Shown here piece after piece: positions 28,695-38,395 of a stretch of 64,000 bases of DNA. Below the pieces are notes generated by a model, which made no database searches, was not told the DNA's origin, and saw only the letters and a list, made by a program, of their open reading frames with translations. The stretch lies in the NCBI RefSeq assembly GCF_016904945.1, contig NZ_JADIKF010000034.1, positions 62,001 to 126,000 of the forward strand. The letters are read 5' to 3'. Each line of letters opens with the position of its first letter. Positions within the stretch are counted from its first letter, which is position 1. This DNA comes from Dyella mobilis. GTDB lineage: Bacteria > Pseudomonadota > Gammaproteobacteria > Xanthomonadales > Rhodanobacteraceae. Position numbers and translations under genes: made by a program.

Positions 28695-30185
28695 ATGTCC
28701 TCCAACCCAACTCGCGCACCAAGCATCCGCGGCCGCTTGCTCGGCTATTTGCTGCTGCCACTGGTACTGCTGCTGATCGCCAGCATCTGGGCGGACCATC
28801 GCACCTACGTCACGCCGATGTACGACATGTTCGACCGCGCGCTTTCGCATGCGGCCGTGTCGATCGCGTCGCACGTGCAAAAAGCCCCGGACGGACATCT
28901 TTACGTCGAACGGCAGGACCCCGGCCCGCCACTGCTGCACGGCCCCGGTCACGGGCCTCTGCCGCCGCCGCCCGGCGACGAACCTTTTGCCAAGGACAGG
29001 CCTCCGGAGCGATTCGATCCCGAATACCGTCCAATGTCCTGGATGCGGCTTTATTCGGGTGCGCGCGAGAGCTTCGTCTACCGGGTCAGCATGGCTGACG
29101 GCAGTACGCTGGCCGGTGATGAAAGCCTCCCGATCGCCGTGGGCGAGATCATCGACAACCTCACTTACGGCGACGTGCACCATCGCGGGCTGCTCTTCCG
29201 CACGGCCAGCTATCACACGATCGTGGCCGGCGCGCCCATCATCGTGACCGTCGGCGAAACCGTACACCGTCGCGACACCGTCGTGCGCCGGCTGGATACC
29301 GTCGTGGGTCTCAGCGATGGCATCCAGTTGCTGCTGGTCTTTGGCGTGTGCATGTTCGGTATCACGGTGGCGCTGCGCCCGATCAACCGTCTGCGCGATC
29401 AGATCACGCGCCGCGAGCCGTCCTCGCTGCAGCCGTTGCCGTTGGAACCGGTACCTGGCGAAGTGCGCCCGCTGGTGAAGTCGCTCAACACCTTGCTGGT
29501 CACCGTGCGGGATTCGACCCTGGCGCAACAGCACTTCCTCACCAATGCCGCCCACCAGTTGCGCACGCCGCTGACCGGCTTGAAGGCGCAACTGGAGGTC
29601 CTGGCGAGTGAAACGCGCGACAGTGCCCAGCAGGAGCGCATCAGCCGCCTGCAGGGCAGCGTGGACCGCCTGGCCCACACCGCGAACCAATTGCTGGCGC
29701 TGGCACGTGCCGAGCCTTCCGCGCATGGCCCTGGAGACTCCGTCGAGATCCAGCTCGGTACGCTGATCGAAGCCGTCGTCGGCTCCATGCTCGATCGCGC
29801 ATTGGCGCACGACATCGATCTGGGCGCCGAGTGCGAGGCGGCACAGGTGCACGGCGTGTATTGGCTGCTGCACGAATTGCTGATCAACCTGGTCGACAAC
29901 GCCATTCGCCACACGCCACGCGGCGGCAACATCACCCTGCGTTGCGGGCTGCACCAGAACGCACCTTATCTCGAAGTCGAAGACAGCGGCCCAGGCATCC
30001 CGCCCGCCGAACGCGAGCGCGTGCGGGAACGCTTCTATCGCGCCGCCGGCAGCGACGGCCAGAGCAGCGGCCTGGGTTTGGCCATCGTGGAGGAAATCGC
30101 CCGCAGCCACCGTGCGCGCTTCGAGATCCTGGACGCCCGCGAGGGCACCGGCGCGCGCATGCGCATCACGTTTCCGGGACCTTGA
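28695..30185 (+). CDS. Sensor histidine kinase (TctE/QseC-like)
   Basis: 496-aa membrane kinase paired with the regulator at 27997. Membrane segments lie at about 14-32 and 209-227. The periplasmic domain of about 175 residues includes a Pro/His/Gly-rich stretch (residues 76-95, with HGPGHGPLPPPP) that might bind a metal. H-box H287 is in the TctE-like context NAAHQLRTPL; the N box is LVDNAIRHTP and the G boxes are DSGPGIP and SSGLGLAI. The signal is unknown. Confidence 0.92.
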   Translation: MSSNPTRAPSIRGRLLGYLLLPLVLLLIASIWADHRTYVTPMYDMFDRALSHAAVSIASHVQKAPDGHLYVERQDPGPPLLHGPGHGPLPPPPGDEPFAKDRPPERFDPEYRPMSWMRLYSGARESFVYRVSMADGSTLAGDESLPIAVGEIIDNLTYGDVHHRGLLFRTASYHTIVAGAPIIVTVGETVHRRDTVVRRLDTVVGLSDGIQLLLVFGVCMFGITVALRPINRLRDQITRREPSSLQPLPLEPVPGEVRPLVKSLNTLLVTVRDSTLAQQHFLTNAAHQLRTPLTGLKAQLEVLASETRDSAQQERISRLQGSVDRLAHTANQLLALARAEPSAHGPGDSVEIQLGTLIEAVVGSMLDRALAHDIDLGAECEAAQVHGVYWLLHELLINLVDNAIRHTPRGGNITLRCGLHQNAPYLEVEDSGPGIPPAERERVRERFYRAAGSDGQSSGLGLAIVEEIARSHRARFEILDAREGTGARMRITFPGP

Positions 30186-30362
30186 CGCCCGCATCCCAGA
30201 CCAGGCGAGCGCACGCCGGATAAAGGTTTCGCGAGCGCTGCGCCCCTGGAAGCCGGGGGAATCCCGTAGCTGTACTGTCACGTACAATTTTTTTCTTCGC
30301 CCCCCTTTTCACGGCCGTAGGCAGCCTCCATAGTCGGAAGCTCTCCCCGTGAGGCATGCCCC

Positions 30363-31730
30363 GTGTCCATACCCAGTGCCGTCAAGGGCACCCCCATCCA
30401 CGGCCGCCAGCAGCTGATCGACTACCTGGCTGCCGGCGAAAAACCGCGCGACGCCTGGCGCATCGGAACCGAACACGAAAAATTCGGCTTCCACGTGGAC
30501 GACCTGCGTCCGCCCACGTTCGAGGGCGACCGCGGCATTCGTGCACTGCTGGAGGGCATCGCGTCGCGCTACGGGTGGGACATCGCCCGGGAAGGCGACA
30601 CACCGGTCGCGCTGACCCAGGGCAAGGCCAACATCACGTTGGAGCCGGCCGGCCAACTGGAGCTCTCCGGCGCACCGCTGGAGACCATTCACCAGACCTG
30701 TCGAGAGGTGAATACGCATCTGGAGGAAGTGCGCTCGGTGGCCGATGGGCTCGGCCTGGGTTTCCTGGGCATGGGTTTCCAACCGAAGTGGCGCCGCGAC
30801 GAAATGCCGTGGATGCCCAAGGGCCGCTACAAGATCATGCGCGAATACATGCCCAAGGTCGGCTCGCTCGGCCTGGACATGATGACGCGCACCTGCACCG
30901 TGCAGGTGAATCTCGACTTCGGAAACGAAGCCGACATGGTGCGCAAATTCCGCACCAGCCTCGCGCTGCAGCCGATCGCTACCGCCTTGTTCGCCGACTC
31001 GCCGTTTACCGATGGCAAGCCGAACGGCTATCTGTCGTACCGCTCGCACGTGTGGACGGACACCGATCCGCACCGCACCGGCATGCTCGACTTCGTGTTC
31101 GAAGACGGTTTCGGCTACGAACGCTACGTGGATTACATCCTCGACGTGCCGATGTATTTCAGCTACCAGGATGGCCGCTACATCGATTTGGCAGGACAGG
31201 ACTTCAAGCGCTTCATGGCCGGTACGCTCGATGCGCTGCCCGGCACGCGCGCCACGATGAAGGACTGGGCCGATCACCTCACCACGGCTTTTCCGGAAGT
31301 GCGCCTCAAGCAATATCTGGAAATGCGCGGCGCCGACGGCGGTCCGTGGAACCGTTTGTGCGCACTGCCCGCGTTCTGGGTCGGGCTGCTCTATGACGAC
31401 GATGCGTTGTACGCAGCCTGGGAGCTGGTAAAAGACTTCACCCGCGAAGAACGTCACGCCTTGCGCGACGGCGTACCCAAGCACGGCCTGAAGCTGCCCT
31501 TCCGCAACGGCACCGTGCGCGACCTGGCACGCGAGACCCTGCAGATTGCTGCCCATGGCTTGAAGCGCCGCAACCGGCTCAATCAGCATGGCGCCGACGA
31601 AAGCATCTTCCTGGAGCCGCTGATCGAAATCGTCGACGCCAACCAGACACCGGCCGAGCGCAAACTCGAACTCTTCCACGGCGAATGGAACGGCAGCGTG
31701 GACCCGGTATTCAAGGAGTTCGCGTATTGA
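30363..31730 (+). CDS. gshA: Glutamate-cysteine ligase, plant/proteobacterial type
   Basis: First enzyme of glutathione synthesis (Glu + Cys + ATP to gamma-glutamylcysteine). 455 aa. This is the class shared by alphaproteobacteria, xanthomonads and plants, not the E. coli class: ATP-grasp-like blocks [12 protein letters not shown] (residues 33-44), [13 protein letters not shown] and [14 protein letters not shown] are present. The GTG at 30363 is the start. A GTG-start exporter gene begins overlapping its stop, with the ribosome site AAGGAG inside the last codons. Confidence 0.95.
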   Translation: MSIPSAVKGTPIHGRQQLIDYLAAGEKPRDAWRIGTEHEKFGFHVDDLRPPTFEGDRGIRALLEGIASRYGWDIAREGDTPVALTQGKANITLEPAGQLELSGAPLETIHQTCREVNTHLEEVRSVADGLGLGFLGMGFQPKWRRDEMPWMPKGRYKIMREYMPKVGSLGLDMMTRTCTVQVNLDFGNEADMVRKFRTSLALQPIATALFADSPFTDGKPNGYLSYRSHVWTDTDPHRTGMLDFVFEDGFGYERYVDYILDVPMYFSYQDGRYIDLAGQDFKRFMAGTLDALPGTRATMKDWADHLTTAFPEVRLKQYLEMRGADGGPWNRLCALPAFWVGLLYDDDALYAAWELVKDFTREERHALRDGVPKHGLKLPFRNGTVRDLARETLQIAAHGLKRRNRLNQHGADESIFLEPLIEIVDANQTPAERKLELFHGEWNGSVDPVFKEFAY

Positions 31731-32365
31731 TCTCCGCCGGATCGGTGCACGCTCCCTATGTCGCCGGGCTGCTGCTCGGCGCATCGCTGATCGTGGCGAT
31801 CGGTGCGCAGAACGCGTTCGTGCTGCGCCAAGGCTTGCTGCGGTCGCATCGATTTGCAGTCGCGCTGTTTTGCGCACTGTCGGATGCGTTGCTGATCGGT
31901 GCCGGCGTGGGCGGGCTTGGCGTAGCGGTAGGGAAGCATCCGCACCTGCTCGCGCTCATTGCCTGCGTGGGCGCCACCGTGTTGATGTGGTACGGCGTGC
32001 AGGCGCTTCGTCGCGCGTTTCATCCGCAAGTGCTGAAGGCCGATTCGCACGCTAACACCGCCAGCGCGTGGCGGGTGATCGCGACCTGCGCCGGCTTCAC
32101 CTGGCTCAATCCGCACGTCTATCTTGATACGGTCTTGCTGATCGGCAGTCTCGCCTCGGCGTGGCCCGCACCCGGGCCACGCACCCTGTTCGCCATCGGA
32201 GCCGCCAGCGCATCGTTCATCTGGTTCTTTGCACTGTCCTATGGCGCACGACTGTTGGCACCTTTGTTCAACAAACCGGCCGCCTGGCGCGTACTGGACG
32301 TGCTGATCGCGCTGGTGATGTGGAGCATCGCGATCAAGCTGCTGTGGTCCTTCCTCGCGCACTGA
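31727..32365 (+). CDS. LysE/ArgO-family amino-acid exporter
   Basis: Six-segment inner-membrane exporter of basic amino acids or similar, 212 aa. The family N-terminal block [24 protein letters not shown] and the TM4 motif [18 protein letters not shown] are clear. The TTG at 31727 is preferred: it has AAGGAG 8 bases upstream and overlaps the gshA stop (TTGA). A GTG six codons later (31745) is the alternative. The overlap suggests coupled translation with gshA; a link to thiol or cysteine export would be speculation. Confidence 0.88.
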   Translation: MISAGSVHAPYVAGLLLGASLIVAIGAQNAFVLRQGLLRSHRFAVALFCALSDALLIGAGVGGLGVAVGKHPHLLALIACVGATVLMWYGVQALRRAFHPQVLKADSHANTASAWRVIATCAGFTWLNPHVYLDTVLLIGSLASAWPAPGPRTLFAIGAASASFIWFFALSYGARLLAPLFNKPAAWRVLDVLIALVMWSIAIKLLWSFLAH

Positions 32366-32827
32366 TCAGCCGCGGCTTCGAATACCCAACCAGCGTGCCA
32401 CCAAGGTATCGAGACTGGCCTTGCCCGGCCCGGCGATCAGGAACCAGAAGAAGATCAGCGAGTAGACGATCTCGTCCGCTTCGACGTAGTCGTCCAATCC
32501 CATCAGATTGCTCGACACCACCAGCGTGACTGCCACGATCATGTTGATGATCATCGGAATGCTCACCAGGCGCGTAAAGAGACCCAGCATCAGCAGCAGT
32601 CCGCCGAGCAACTCCGTCCACGCGGACAGCCCCGCGCTGAATGCCGGAAACGGTATGCCCCAGCCGATGAAGCGCTGGGTAAATCCGTCCAGGTTGTGCA
32701 CTTTGGCAATGCCCGTCTCCAGCCAGAAGTACCCGAACACCACTCGCACCACCAAAGGGCCCAGCCATTGGATGCCATGCAGGAAATCCAGCGCGCGCGA
32801 CGCCTTTTCCGCGATAAATTGACGCAT
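32366..32827 (-). CDS. DoxX-family membrane protein
   Basis: 153-aa protein with four membrane segments. DoxX family blocks include GPLVVRVVFGYFWLETGIAKVHNLDGF and LGGLLLMLGLFTRLVSIPMIINM. The ATG at 32827 has AAGGAA about 9 bases upstream; the frame stays open for 87 codons further, but that part looks random. It is divergent from the bufferin operon, and DoxX genes commonly accompany bufferin clusters, so it may take part in that system (electron transfer or membrane redox). It converges on the exporter gene with no spacing. Confidence 0.85.
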   Translation of the reverse strand: MRQFIAEKASRALDFLHGIQWLGPLVVRVVFGYFWLETGIAKVHNLDGFTQRFIGWGIPFPAFSAGLSAWTELLGGLLLMLGLFTRLVSIPMIINMIVAVTLVVSSNLMGLDDYVEADEIVYSLIFFWFLIAGPGKASLDTLVARWLGIRSRG

Positions 32828-33103
32828 TGCACATATTCCTTTGAATGAAGTGGGCGCATGATGCGCGAGCCCCGTGCTCACCCACCATGTCCAGACGTCC
32901 AGGCTTTCTTGCCGAGCATCCGGCAATGGCGTTCGCCGGGACAGCCCGGACGATCGGGCATAAAAGCGGGATGTTCGGGAGCAGTCGTCGGTAGCACGCA
33001 ACCGCACAATGACCTCGTCGAAACCCGCAGCAGCTTCCATGCGAAGGTCGAGACATTCCCACGAGCCGCAACGCGGCGAACAAAACATTCAGGAGCCATA
33101 GAT

Positions 33104-33373
33104 ATGAACATCAAGACAGTCAATGCCAGCGCCATGGCCGTGATGGTGGCGGGTCTGTTCGCCGCCGCTGCCGTGCATGCAGCCCCGGTCGGCGCCGCAT
33201 CCGGCGACCAGGCCCCGGTGAAGTGCATGAACTCGTCGTCCTGTAAGGGTCACGGCGCGTGCAAGCAGGCTACCAATGCATGCAAAGGCCAGAACGCATG
33301 CAAGGGTCAGGGTTTCACCGAGCAGAAGACTCAGGCCGACTGTGCAGCCGCACAGGCCGCAGCGAAGAAGTAA
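33104..33373 (+). CDS. bufA2: Bufferin-type Cys-rich metallophore precursor (BufA2 family)
   Basis: 89-aa secreted precursor. The signal peptide is at about residues 1-26 (hydrophobic AMAVMVAGLFAAAAVHA). The mature part has six Cys, five of them regularly spaced (C-x5-C-x5-C-x6-C-x5-C) with repeated SCKGHGAC and NACKGQNACKGQG motifs, then a last Cys near the C-terminus. Known bufferins are ribosomal peptides whose Cys are converted to 5-thiooxazoles by the DUF692 enzyme and which buffer copper in the periplasm. Start ATG has AGGAG 8 bases upstream. The DUF692 and DUF2063 genes follow directly. Confidence 0.85.
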   Translation: MNIKTVNASAMAVMVAGLFAAAAVHAAPVGAASGDQAPVKCMNSSSCKGHGACKQATNACKGQNACKGQGFTEQKTQADCAAAQAAAKK

Positions 33374-33437
33374 TGCCCAGGCGGGGCGGCGTAACGATCA
33401 CGCGCGCCCCGCCTCCTTTCAGCTCGTCGACGGTGTG

Positions 33438-34295
33438 ATGGCCATGACCTCCAACGAACGTCCCCATTCATTGCCTTACCTCGGTTACGGACTGGGCTTG
33501 CGCGTTGAGCATTACGAGGCGCTGCTGGCCGATCCAGGTCGCGTCGAATGGCTGGAGATCGTGTCGGAAAACTACATGGTCCAGGGCGGCCTGCCGCTGA
33601 TTTGGCTGGATCGCTTCCGCGAGCGCTTTCCGCTGGTGATGCATGGCGTTTCGCTGTCGATCGGCAGCACCGATCCGCTGGACGAAGACTATCTCTCGCG
33701 ATTGCAGGCCCTGGCTCAAAGAGTCGAACCGGCCTGGGTATCGGATCACCTGTGCTGGACCGGCGTGCAGGGTGTCAACCTGCATGACCTGATGCCATTG
33801 CCGTATACCGAAGAAGCACTCGAGCACGTCGTAAGCCGGGTCAAGCGGGTGCAGGACACGCTCAAGCGCCGCATCCTGCTGGAAAATGTCTCCAGCTACG
33901 TGACCTTCGCCGACTCGCAATTGACCGAATGGGAATTCCTGGGCGCCGTGGCGGAGCGCGCCGACTGCCTGATCTTGCTGGACATCAACAATGTGCACGT
34001 CAGTGCGATGAACCACGGGTTCTCATCGATGGATTACCTGCGCGGCATTCCGGCGGAACGCGTGCAGCAATTCCATCTCGCCGGCTATGAGCAAGGCGAA
34101 CAGTTGATCATCGATACCCACGACGCCCCGGTTTCCAACGCGGTGTGGGATTTGTATGTAGAAGCGGTGCGCCATTTCGGCCGCGTCTCGACCATGATCG
34201 AACGCGACGACAATTTCCCGCCACTGGCCGAACTCAGGGCCGAATTGGAACACGCCCGCGCATTGGCCGAGCCGCTGCTGCAGGCCGCCGCATGA
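33438..34295 (+). CDS. bufB: Bufferin maturation enzyme BufB (DUF692 / MNIO family)
   Basis: Multinuclear non-heme iron oxidase of the MbnB family, 285 aa, TIM-barrel fold. The metal-ligand strands are all visible: MHGVSLSIGS, SDHLCW, ENVSSY, LDINNVHVSAMNH, DTHDAPV and IERDDNFPPLAEL. In related systems the enzyme oxidises precursor Cys to oxazolone/thioamide or thiooxazole groups. ATG 33438 is chosen; a second ATG two codons on (33444) is equally possible, and the ribosome site is weak. Overlaps bufC by ATGA. Confidence 0.92.
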   Translation: MAMTSNERPHSLPYLGYGLGLRVEHYEALLADPGRVEWLEIVSENYMVQGGLPLIWLDRFRERFPLVMHGVSLSIGSTDPLDEDYLSRLQALAQRVEPAWVSDHLCWTGVQGVNLHDLMPLPYTEEALEHVVSRVKRVQDTLKRRILLENVSSYVTFADSQLTEWEFLGAVAERADCLILLDINNVHVSAMNHGFSSMDYLRGIPAERVQQFHLAGYEQGEQLIIDTHDAPVSNAVWDLYVEAVRHFGRVSTMIERDDNFPPLAELRAELEHARALAEPLLQAAA

Positions 34296-35068
34296 GTTCC
34301 CTGCAGGCCATCCAGCAGCAACTTCTCCACGCCGTGTTGGCCGCAGACTCCATTCCGCCGCCCGTCATCAGCGGCAACGCCATCGCCAGCGCCGGCGATC
34401 GATTGGCGATCTACCAGCATGGCTATCGGGTTCGGTTGCGCGATGCGCTGAAGATCGAGTTCGGCGGTTTGCAGTGCATGGCCGGAAAGGCATTCGAAAA
34501 CCTGCTGGACAAATACGTCGCGGCGCATCCCTCGGAGCACTACAACATCCGCTGGTATGGAGCTGGCCTGGCGGCATTTCTCGATTACGCGCATCCCTGG
34601 CGCAACAAGCCGCAGCTGGCGGAGATGGCGCGCCTGGATTGGGCCATCTCCACCGCTTTCGATGCTGCCGACGAATCCAGCAAAGACATCGCCGAGCTGT
34701 CCGCCGTACCGCCCGAAGCATGGGCCGGGCTGCGGCTCTCCTTGCAAAAGAATCTGCAGATCGTGACCTGCCTGTTCAATGCGGCGGCTTATCGGCGTGC
34801 CGCGGACCGCGGCGATACACGGCCGCATCTTCGCCGCTTTGACACCCCGCGCCAGATCCTGGTGTGGCGCGACGCCACGACCGTTCATTACCGGACACTG
34901 GAAAACGACGAGTGGCAAGTGCTCGTGGCGGCCCTCAGGGGCGAGACCTTCGCCGCCCTCTGCGAACTTCTGGCCGCTCATCGCGGTGAAGCCGCTGCCA
35001 TGCCGCGGATGGTGGCCCTGCTGCAGCACTGGCTTGCGGCTGGCATGGTCCAAGGCTGGACCCTGTAG
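34292..35068 (+). CDS. bufC: Bufferin maturation partner BufC (DUF2063)
   Basis: 258-aa protein with the N-terminal DUF2063 domain (QAIQQQLLHAVLAAD ... RLAIYQHGYRVRLRDALKIEFG) and a C-terminal part resembling MbnC-type partners. It is thought to bind the leader of the precursor and form a complex with the DUF692 enzyme. The ATG at 34292 overlaps the bufB stop by 4 bases, consistent with equimolar production. Last gene of the operon. Confidence 0.88.
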   Translation: MSSLQAIQQQLLHAVLAADSIPPPVISGNAIASAGDRLAIYQHGYRVRLRDALKIEFGGLQCMAGKAFENLLDKYVAAHPSEHYNIRWYGAGLAAFLDYAHPWRNKPQLAEMARLDWAISTAFDAADESSKDIAELSAVPPEAWAGLRLSLQKNLQIVTCLFNAAAYRRAADRGDTRPHLRRFDTPRQILVWRDATTVHYRTLENDEWQVLVAALRGETFAALCELLAAHRGEAAAMPRMVALLQHWLAAGMVQGWTL

Positions 35069-35165
35069 GAACCCCCCGATTGTTTCGTGCGCGGGCTATC
35101 CCGCGTAACCGTGGCTGATTCCCGGCGAATACCAGACATAGCGCCAAGCCACGGAAGCCCAGCCC

Positions 35166-36077
35166 ATGTATGCCGAACCCTCATCAAGTGCCGCAGGAAT
35201 GCCGCGCTCGCAGCCGGTCCAACCGGCCCTGGAGTCGCTGCTCAATCAATCGATGCTTCGGGTCGACGTGATTGCCGAACAGCAGCACTGCGGCGAATGG
35301 TTCATGGACGAGCCTCGTTACGATTGCGGTTTGTTTCACCTGGTAGGCGCCGGCGAATGCCTTATCGAAAGCGCCGCACTCAGCGAAACCTTGCATCTGC
35401 AAGCGGGCGACCTGGTGGTGCTGCCCCACGGCGATCCCCATCGCCTTTGCGCGAGGAGCAGCCTGGCACAAATTCCCACCAGCCTGATCTGCGGCGAACT
35501 CCATTTCTCCAGCCACGGATCGCACCCACTCAGCCGCGCCCTGCCCGCTTGCTTCGTCGTGCGTGCGGAACATGCGACCGCGGTATTCCGGCACCTGTCG
35601 ACGATGATGGTGGATGTTGCCAACTCGGAACTGCCAGGCCGCCAGGTATTGCTGAACAAACTCGCCGACACGCTCTTTACCCTGGCCGTCTGCGACTACG
35701 CCAACCGTCACGCCGATCATCAAGGCCTGTTCGCCGCGCTCGCCGATGGCCGCATCTGCAAGGTACTGCAGGCCGTGCACGAAGAGCCCGGGCGAGCCTG
35801 GACGATGCAATCGATGGCGACGCTTGCATGCATGTCGCGCTCCACCTTCGCCGAACGCTTTGCGCAACTCATGAAGGTGCCACCCATGCAGTATGTGACG
35901 CAATGGCGCGTCAGCGTGGCAGAGCGGATGTTGCGCGACCGAAGACTGTCCGTCGCATTGATTGCAGAACAACTGGGCTACAGCAGCGAAGCGGCGTTCC
36001 GGCGCCTGTTCAAGCGCATCAGCGGCGTCAGCCCGGGCCGGATCCGCCAGGGGCTTGCCCAACAGACGTTGAACTAG
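35166..36077 (+). CDS. AraC-family transcriptional regulator with cupin sensor
   Basis: 303 aa. The N-terminal half is a cupin-6-type sensor (GLFHLVGAGECLIES ... LQAGDLVVLPHGDPHRL), and the C-terminal part contains two helix-turn-helix units (MQSMATLACMSRSTFAERFAQLMKVPPMQYVTQWRV and AEQLGYSSEAAFRRLFKRISGVSP). 97 bp after bufC on the same strand, so it could regulate that operon or be unrelated. Its stop codon TAG lies within the first bases of a dispersed repeat (36074-36109), so the last residues may have been changed by insertion of that repeat. Confidence 0.88.
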   Translation: MYAEPSSSAAGMPRSQPVQPALESLLNQSMLRVDVIAEQQHCGEWFMDEPRYDCGLFHLVGAGECLIESAALSETLHLQAGDLVVLPHGDPHRLCARSSLAQIPTSLICGELHFSSHGSHPLSRALPACFVVRAEHATAVFRHLSTMMVDVANSELPGRQVLLNKLADTLFTLAVCDYANRHADHQGLFAALADGRICKVLQAVHEEPGRAWTMQSMATLACMSRSTFAERFAQLMKVPPMQYVTQWRVSVAERMLRDRRLSVALIAEQLGYSSEAAFRRLFKRISGVSPGRIRQGLAQQTLN

Positions 36078-36109
36078 GGCCTGTTAGCACTATTTTCGTA
36101 GCCCGCGCC
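36074..36109. repeat. Solo end of the MITE-like repeat
   Basis: 36 bases matching the right end of the element at 26668-26803 (read inverted) at 35 of 36 positions, including the whole 26-bp terminal repeat. No second end is nearby. It overlaps the AraC stop codon and precedes the shared terminator. Confidence 0.75.
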
Positions 36110-36129
36110 AATCTGCAGCAGCTCAAAAA

Positions 36130-36165
36130 AAACGGGCCAACATCGCTGTTGGCCCGTTTCCTTTT
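36130..36165. terminator. Bidirectional terminator between AraC gene and M3 peptidase
   Basis: Stem AAACGGGCCAAC / GTTGGCCCGTTT flanked by A-run on the left and TCCTTTT on the right, so it works for both convergent genes. Confidence 0.85.
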
Positions 36166-36181
36166 AACCGTTGCCTGAAGC

Positions 36182-38395
36182 TTATTTCGTACCGCCCTGT
36201 TTGAGACCGCGATCGATCAGCATGGGCTCGATGCTCGGATCCTGGCCGCGCCAATCCTTGTAAAGCTTGGACAGCTCCACCGTATTGCCGCGCGACAGAA
36301 TCATGCTGCGGAAGCGATCGCCGTTTTCACGGGTAAGCCCGCCGTGTTGCTTGAAGCCTTCGAACGCATCGTCAGCCAGCATCTGCGTCCACAGGTAGGC
36401 GTAGTAGCCGGCCGAATAGCCGTTGCTCCAGATGTGCAGGAAGTAGCTGGACCGGTAGCGTGGCGGCACATAGGAAAGATCCACGCCGTCCTTCTTCAAG
36501 GCAGCCGCTTCAAAAGTATCCGCATCCTGCTTGGGCTGATCGGCGCTCAGCATGTGCCAGTTCATGTCGAGCATTGCCGCGGCAACCAGCTCGGTCATGT
36601 CATAGCCCTTGTTGAACATACCCGCCTTCTTGAGCTTGTCGACCAGCTCCTGCGGCATCGGCTTGCCGTCTTTGTAGTTCTTCGCGTAGTTGGCAAAGAC
36701 CTTCGGATCGGTCGCCCAGTGCTCGTTGAACTGCGAGGGGAATTCGACGAAATCGCGCGCCGTGGATGTGCCCGACAAGGTCGGGTATTCCACGTCGGAG
36801 AACAAGCCGTGCAGGCCATGGCCGAATTCGTGGAACATGGTGACCACGTCGTCCATCGACAGCAGCGCAGGCTGGCCGTCGGCGGGCTTGGTGAAGTTCG
36901 CCACGTTGTAGATCACCGGCTTGGTGCCGAGCAACTTCGACTGGCCCACGAAGTTGTCCATCCACGCGCCGCCGTTCTTGTTGTCGCGCTTGAAGTAATC
37001 GAAATAGAACAGCGCCAGCGACTTGCCGTCCTTGTCGAACACTTCGAACACGCGCACATCCGGGTTGTAGACCGGAATGTCCTTGCGCTCTTTGAAGGTC
37101 AGGCCATAGAGCTGATTGGCAGCGTAAAACACGCCGTTCTGCAGCACGTTGTTCAACTCGAAGTACGGCTTGATCTGCGAATCGTCCAGATCGTACTTGG
37201 CCTTGCGCACTTCTTCGGCGTAATGCTCCCAATCCCACGGTTCGAGCTTGAAGGTGGGCTGGTGCAGCGCTGCCTGATCCTTGTCGATCTGCTTCTGGAT
37301 GTCGGCGGCTTCAACCTTGGCGCGCGCCACCGCGGCCGGTGCGAGCTTGCCCATGAAGCTCATCACCGTATCGGGGTTCTCCGCCATCTGGTCTTCCAGC
37401 GTCCACGCGGCGTAGTTCGGGAAGCCGAGCAGCTTGGCTTCCTGCGCACGCAGCTGGGCAAGGCGCTCGATGATGTCCCGCGTATCGTTGGCGTCGCCCT
37501 TTTCGGCGCGCGTCCAGGAGGCTTCAAACAATGCCTGGCGCGTGGCGCGATCGGTCAGGTCCTGCAGCAGCGGCTGCTGCGTGGTGTTCTGCAGGGTCAG
37601 CACCCATTTGCCGTCGAGGTGGCGGTCTTTGGCGGCCTGGGCGGCCGCGGCGATGTCTTCGTCGGAAAGGCCGGCAAGCTTGCTCTTGTCGTCGACGACC
37701 AGTGCACCGTTCTTCGCGGCGGCAAGCAGCTTGTTGTTGAACTGCGCTTCGAGGCCGGCTTCTTCCTTGTTGTAGTCCTTGAGCTTGGACTTGTCGGCGT
37801 CCGAAAGCTTGGCACCGGCCATCACAAACTGGCGATAGACCACCTCAACCAGGCGCTGCGATTCCGGATCGAGCTTGAGCGAATCGCGCTGGTCGTAAAC
37901 GGTCTGGATGCGCTGGAACAGCTTGTCATTGAGGTGGATCGCGTCGGCGTGCGCGGCCAGCTTCGGCGCTTCGTCTTCCTGCACCTTTTGCAGCGCATCG
38001 TCGGTGTTGGCGGCGGTCACGCCGTTGAACACCGCCATCACGCGGTTGAGCAGCAAGCCGGTTTTCTCCAGCGCGACATACGTGTTCTCGAACGTCGGCG
38101 CATCCGGGTTGTTGGCGATCTTGTCGACTTCGGCCAACTGCTGCTTCATGCCTTCTTCGATCGCCGGCTCGTAGTCGCCGTCCTTGATCTTGTCGAACGG
38201 CGGGGCCTGGTACGGCAAGGTGCTGGCGGTAAAGAACGGATTGCTGGCCGGTGCCTCGGCTGTCGCCGTCGTGGATGCCTTGGCTGGCGCGCTACCGGCA
38301 GACGCCGGTGCCGAGTTGCCGGCGGTGTTGGGCGACTGCGAACAGGCGGCTAACGCGATCGACGTTGCAATCGCAAGAATACGAAGACGAGGCAT
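36182..38395 (-). CDS. M3-family peptidyl-dipeptidase (Dcp-like), lipoprotein
   Basis: Zinc metallopeptidase, 737 aa. The N-terminus MPRLRILAIATSIALAACSQS is a lipoprotein signal with the lipid-attachment Cys in LAAC, so the enzyme is probably anchored on the periplasmic side. A 40-residue Ala/Ser/Thr-rich linker follows. The zinc motif HEFGH is at 522-526 and the downstream ligand Glu is in the FVEFPSQFNEHW block. The ATG at 38395 has GGGGAG about 6 bases upstream; the longer open frame is noise. It probably trims peptides in the periplasm. Confidence 0.93.
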   Translation of the reverse strand: MPRLRILAIATSIALAACSQSPNTAGNSAPASAGSAPAKASTTATAEAPASNPFFTASTLPYQAPPFDKIKDGDYEPAIEEGMKQQLAEVDKIANNPDAPTFENTYVALEKTGLLLNRVMAVFNGVTAANTDDALQKVQEDEAPKLAAHADAIHLNDKLFQRIQTVYDQRDSLKLDPESQRLVEVVYRQFVMAGAKLSDADKSKLKDYNKEEAGLEAQFNNKLLAAAKNGALVVDDKSKLAGLSDEDIAAAAQAAKDRHLDGKWVLTLQNTTQQPLLQDLTDRATRQALFEASWTRAEKGDANDTRDIIERLAQLRAQEAKLLGFPNYAAWTLEDQMAENPDTVMSFMGKLAPAAVARAKVEAADIQKQIDKDQAALHQPTFKLEPWDWEHYAEEVRKAKYDLDDSQIKPYFELNNVLQNGVFYAANQLYGLTFKERKDIPVYNPDVRVFEVFDKDGKSLALFYFDYFKRDNKNGGAWMDNFVGQSKLLGTKPVIYNVANFTKPADGQPALLSMDDVVTMFHEFGHGLHGLFSDVEYPTLSGTSTARDFVEFPSQFNEHWATDPKVFANYAKNYKDGKPMPQELVDKLKKAGMFNKGYDMTELVAAAMLDMNWHMLSADQPKQDADTFEAAALKKDGVDLSYVPPRYRSSYFLHIWSNGYSAGYYAYLWTQMLADDAFEGFKQHGGLTRENGDRFRSMILSRGNTVELSKLYKDWRGQDPSIEPMLIDRGLKQGGTK

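Noticed and set aside
30271..30296. Terminator after the second histidine kinase (TGTAC/GTACA stem and T-run)
   Set aside because: The stem is only 5 bp and AT-containing; too weak to list as a terminator.
32828..33088. N-terminal extension of the DoxX gene (open frame continues 87 codons)
   Set aside because: No homology, no membrane segments, and a good ribosome site precedes the ATG at 32827; the region is the divergent promoter area.
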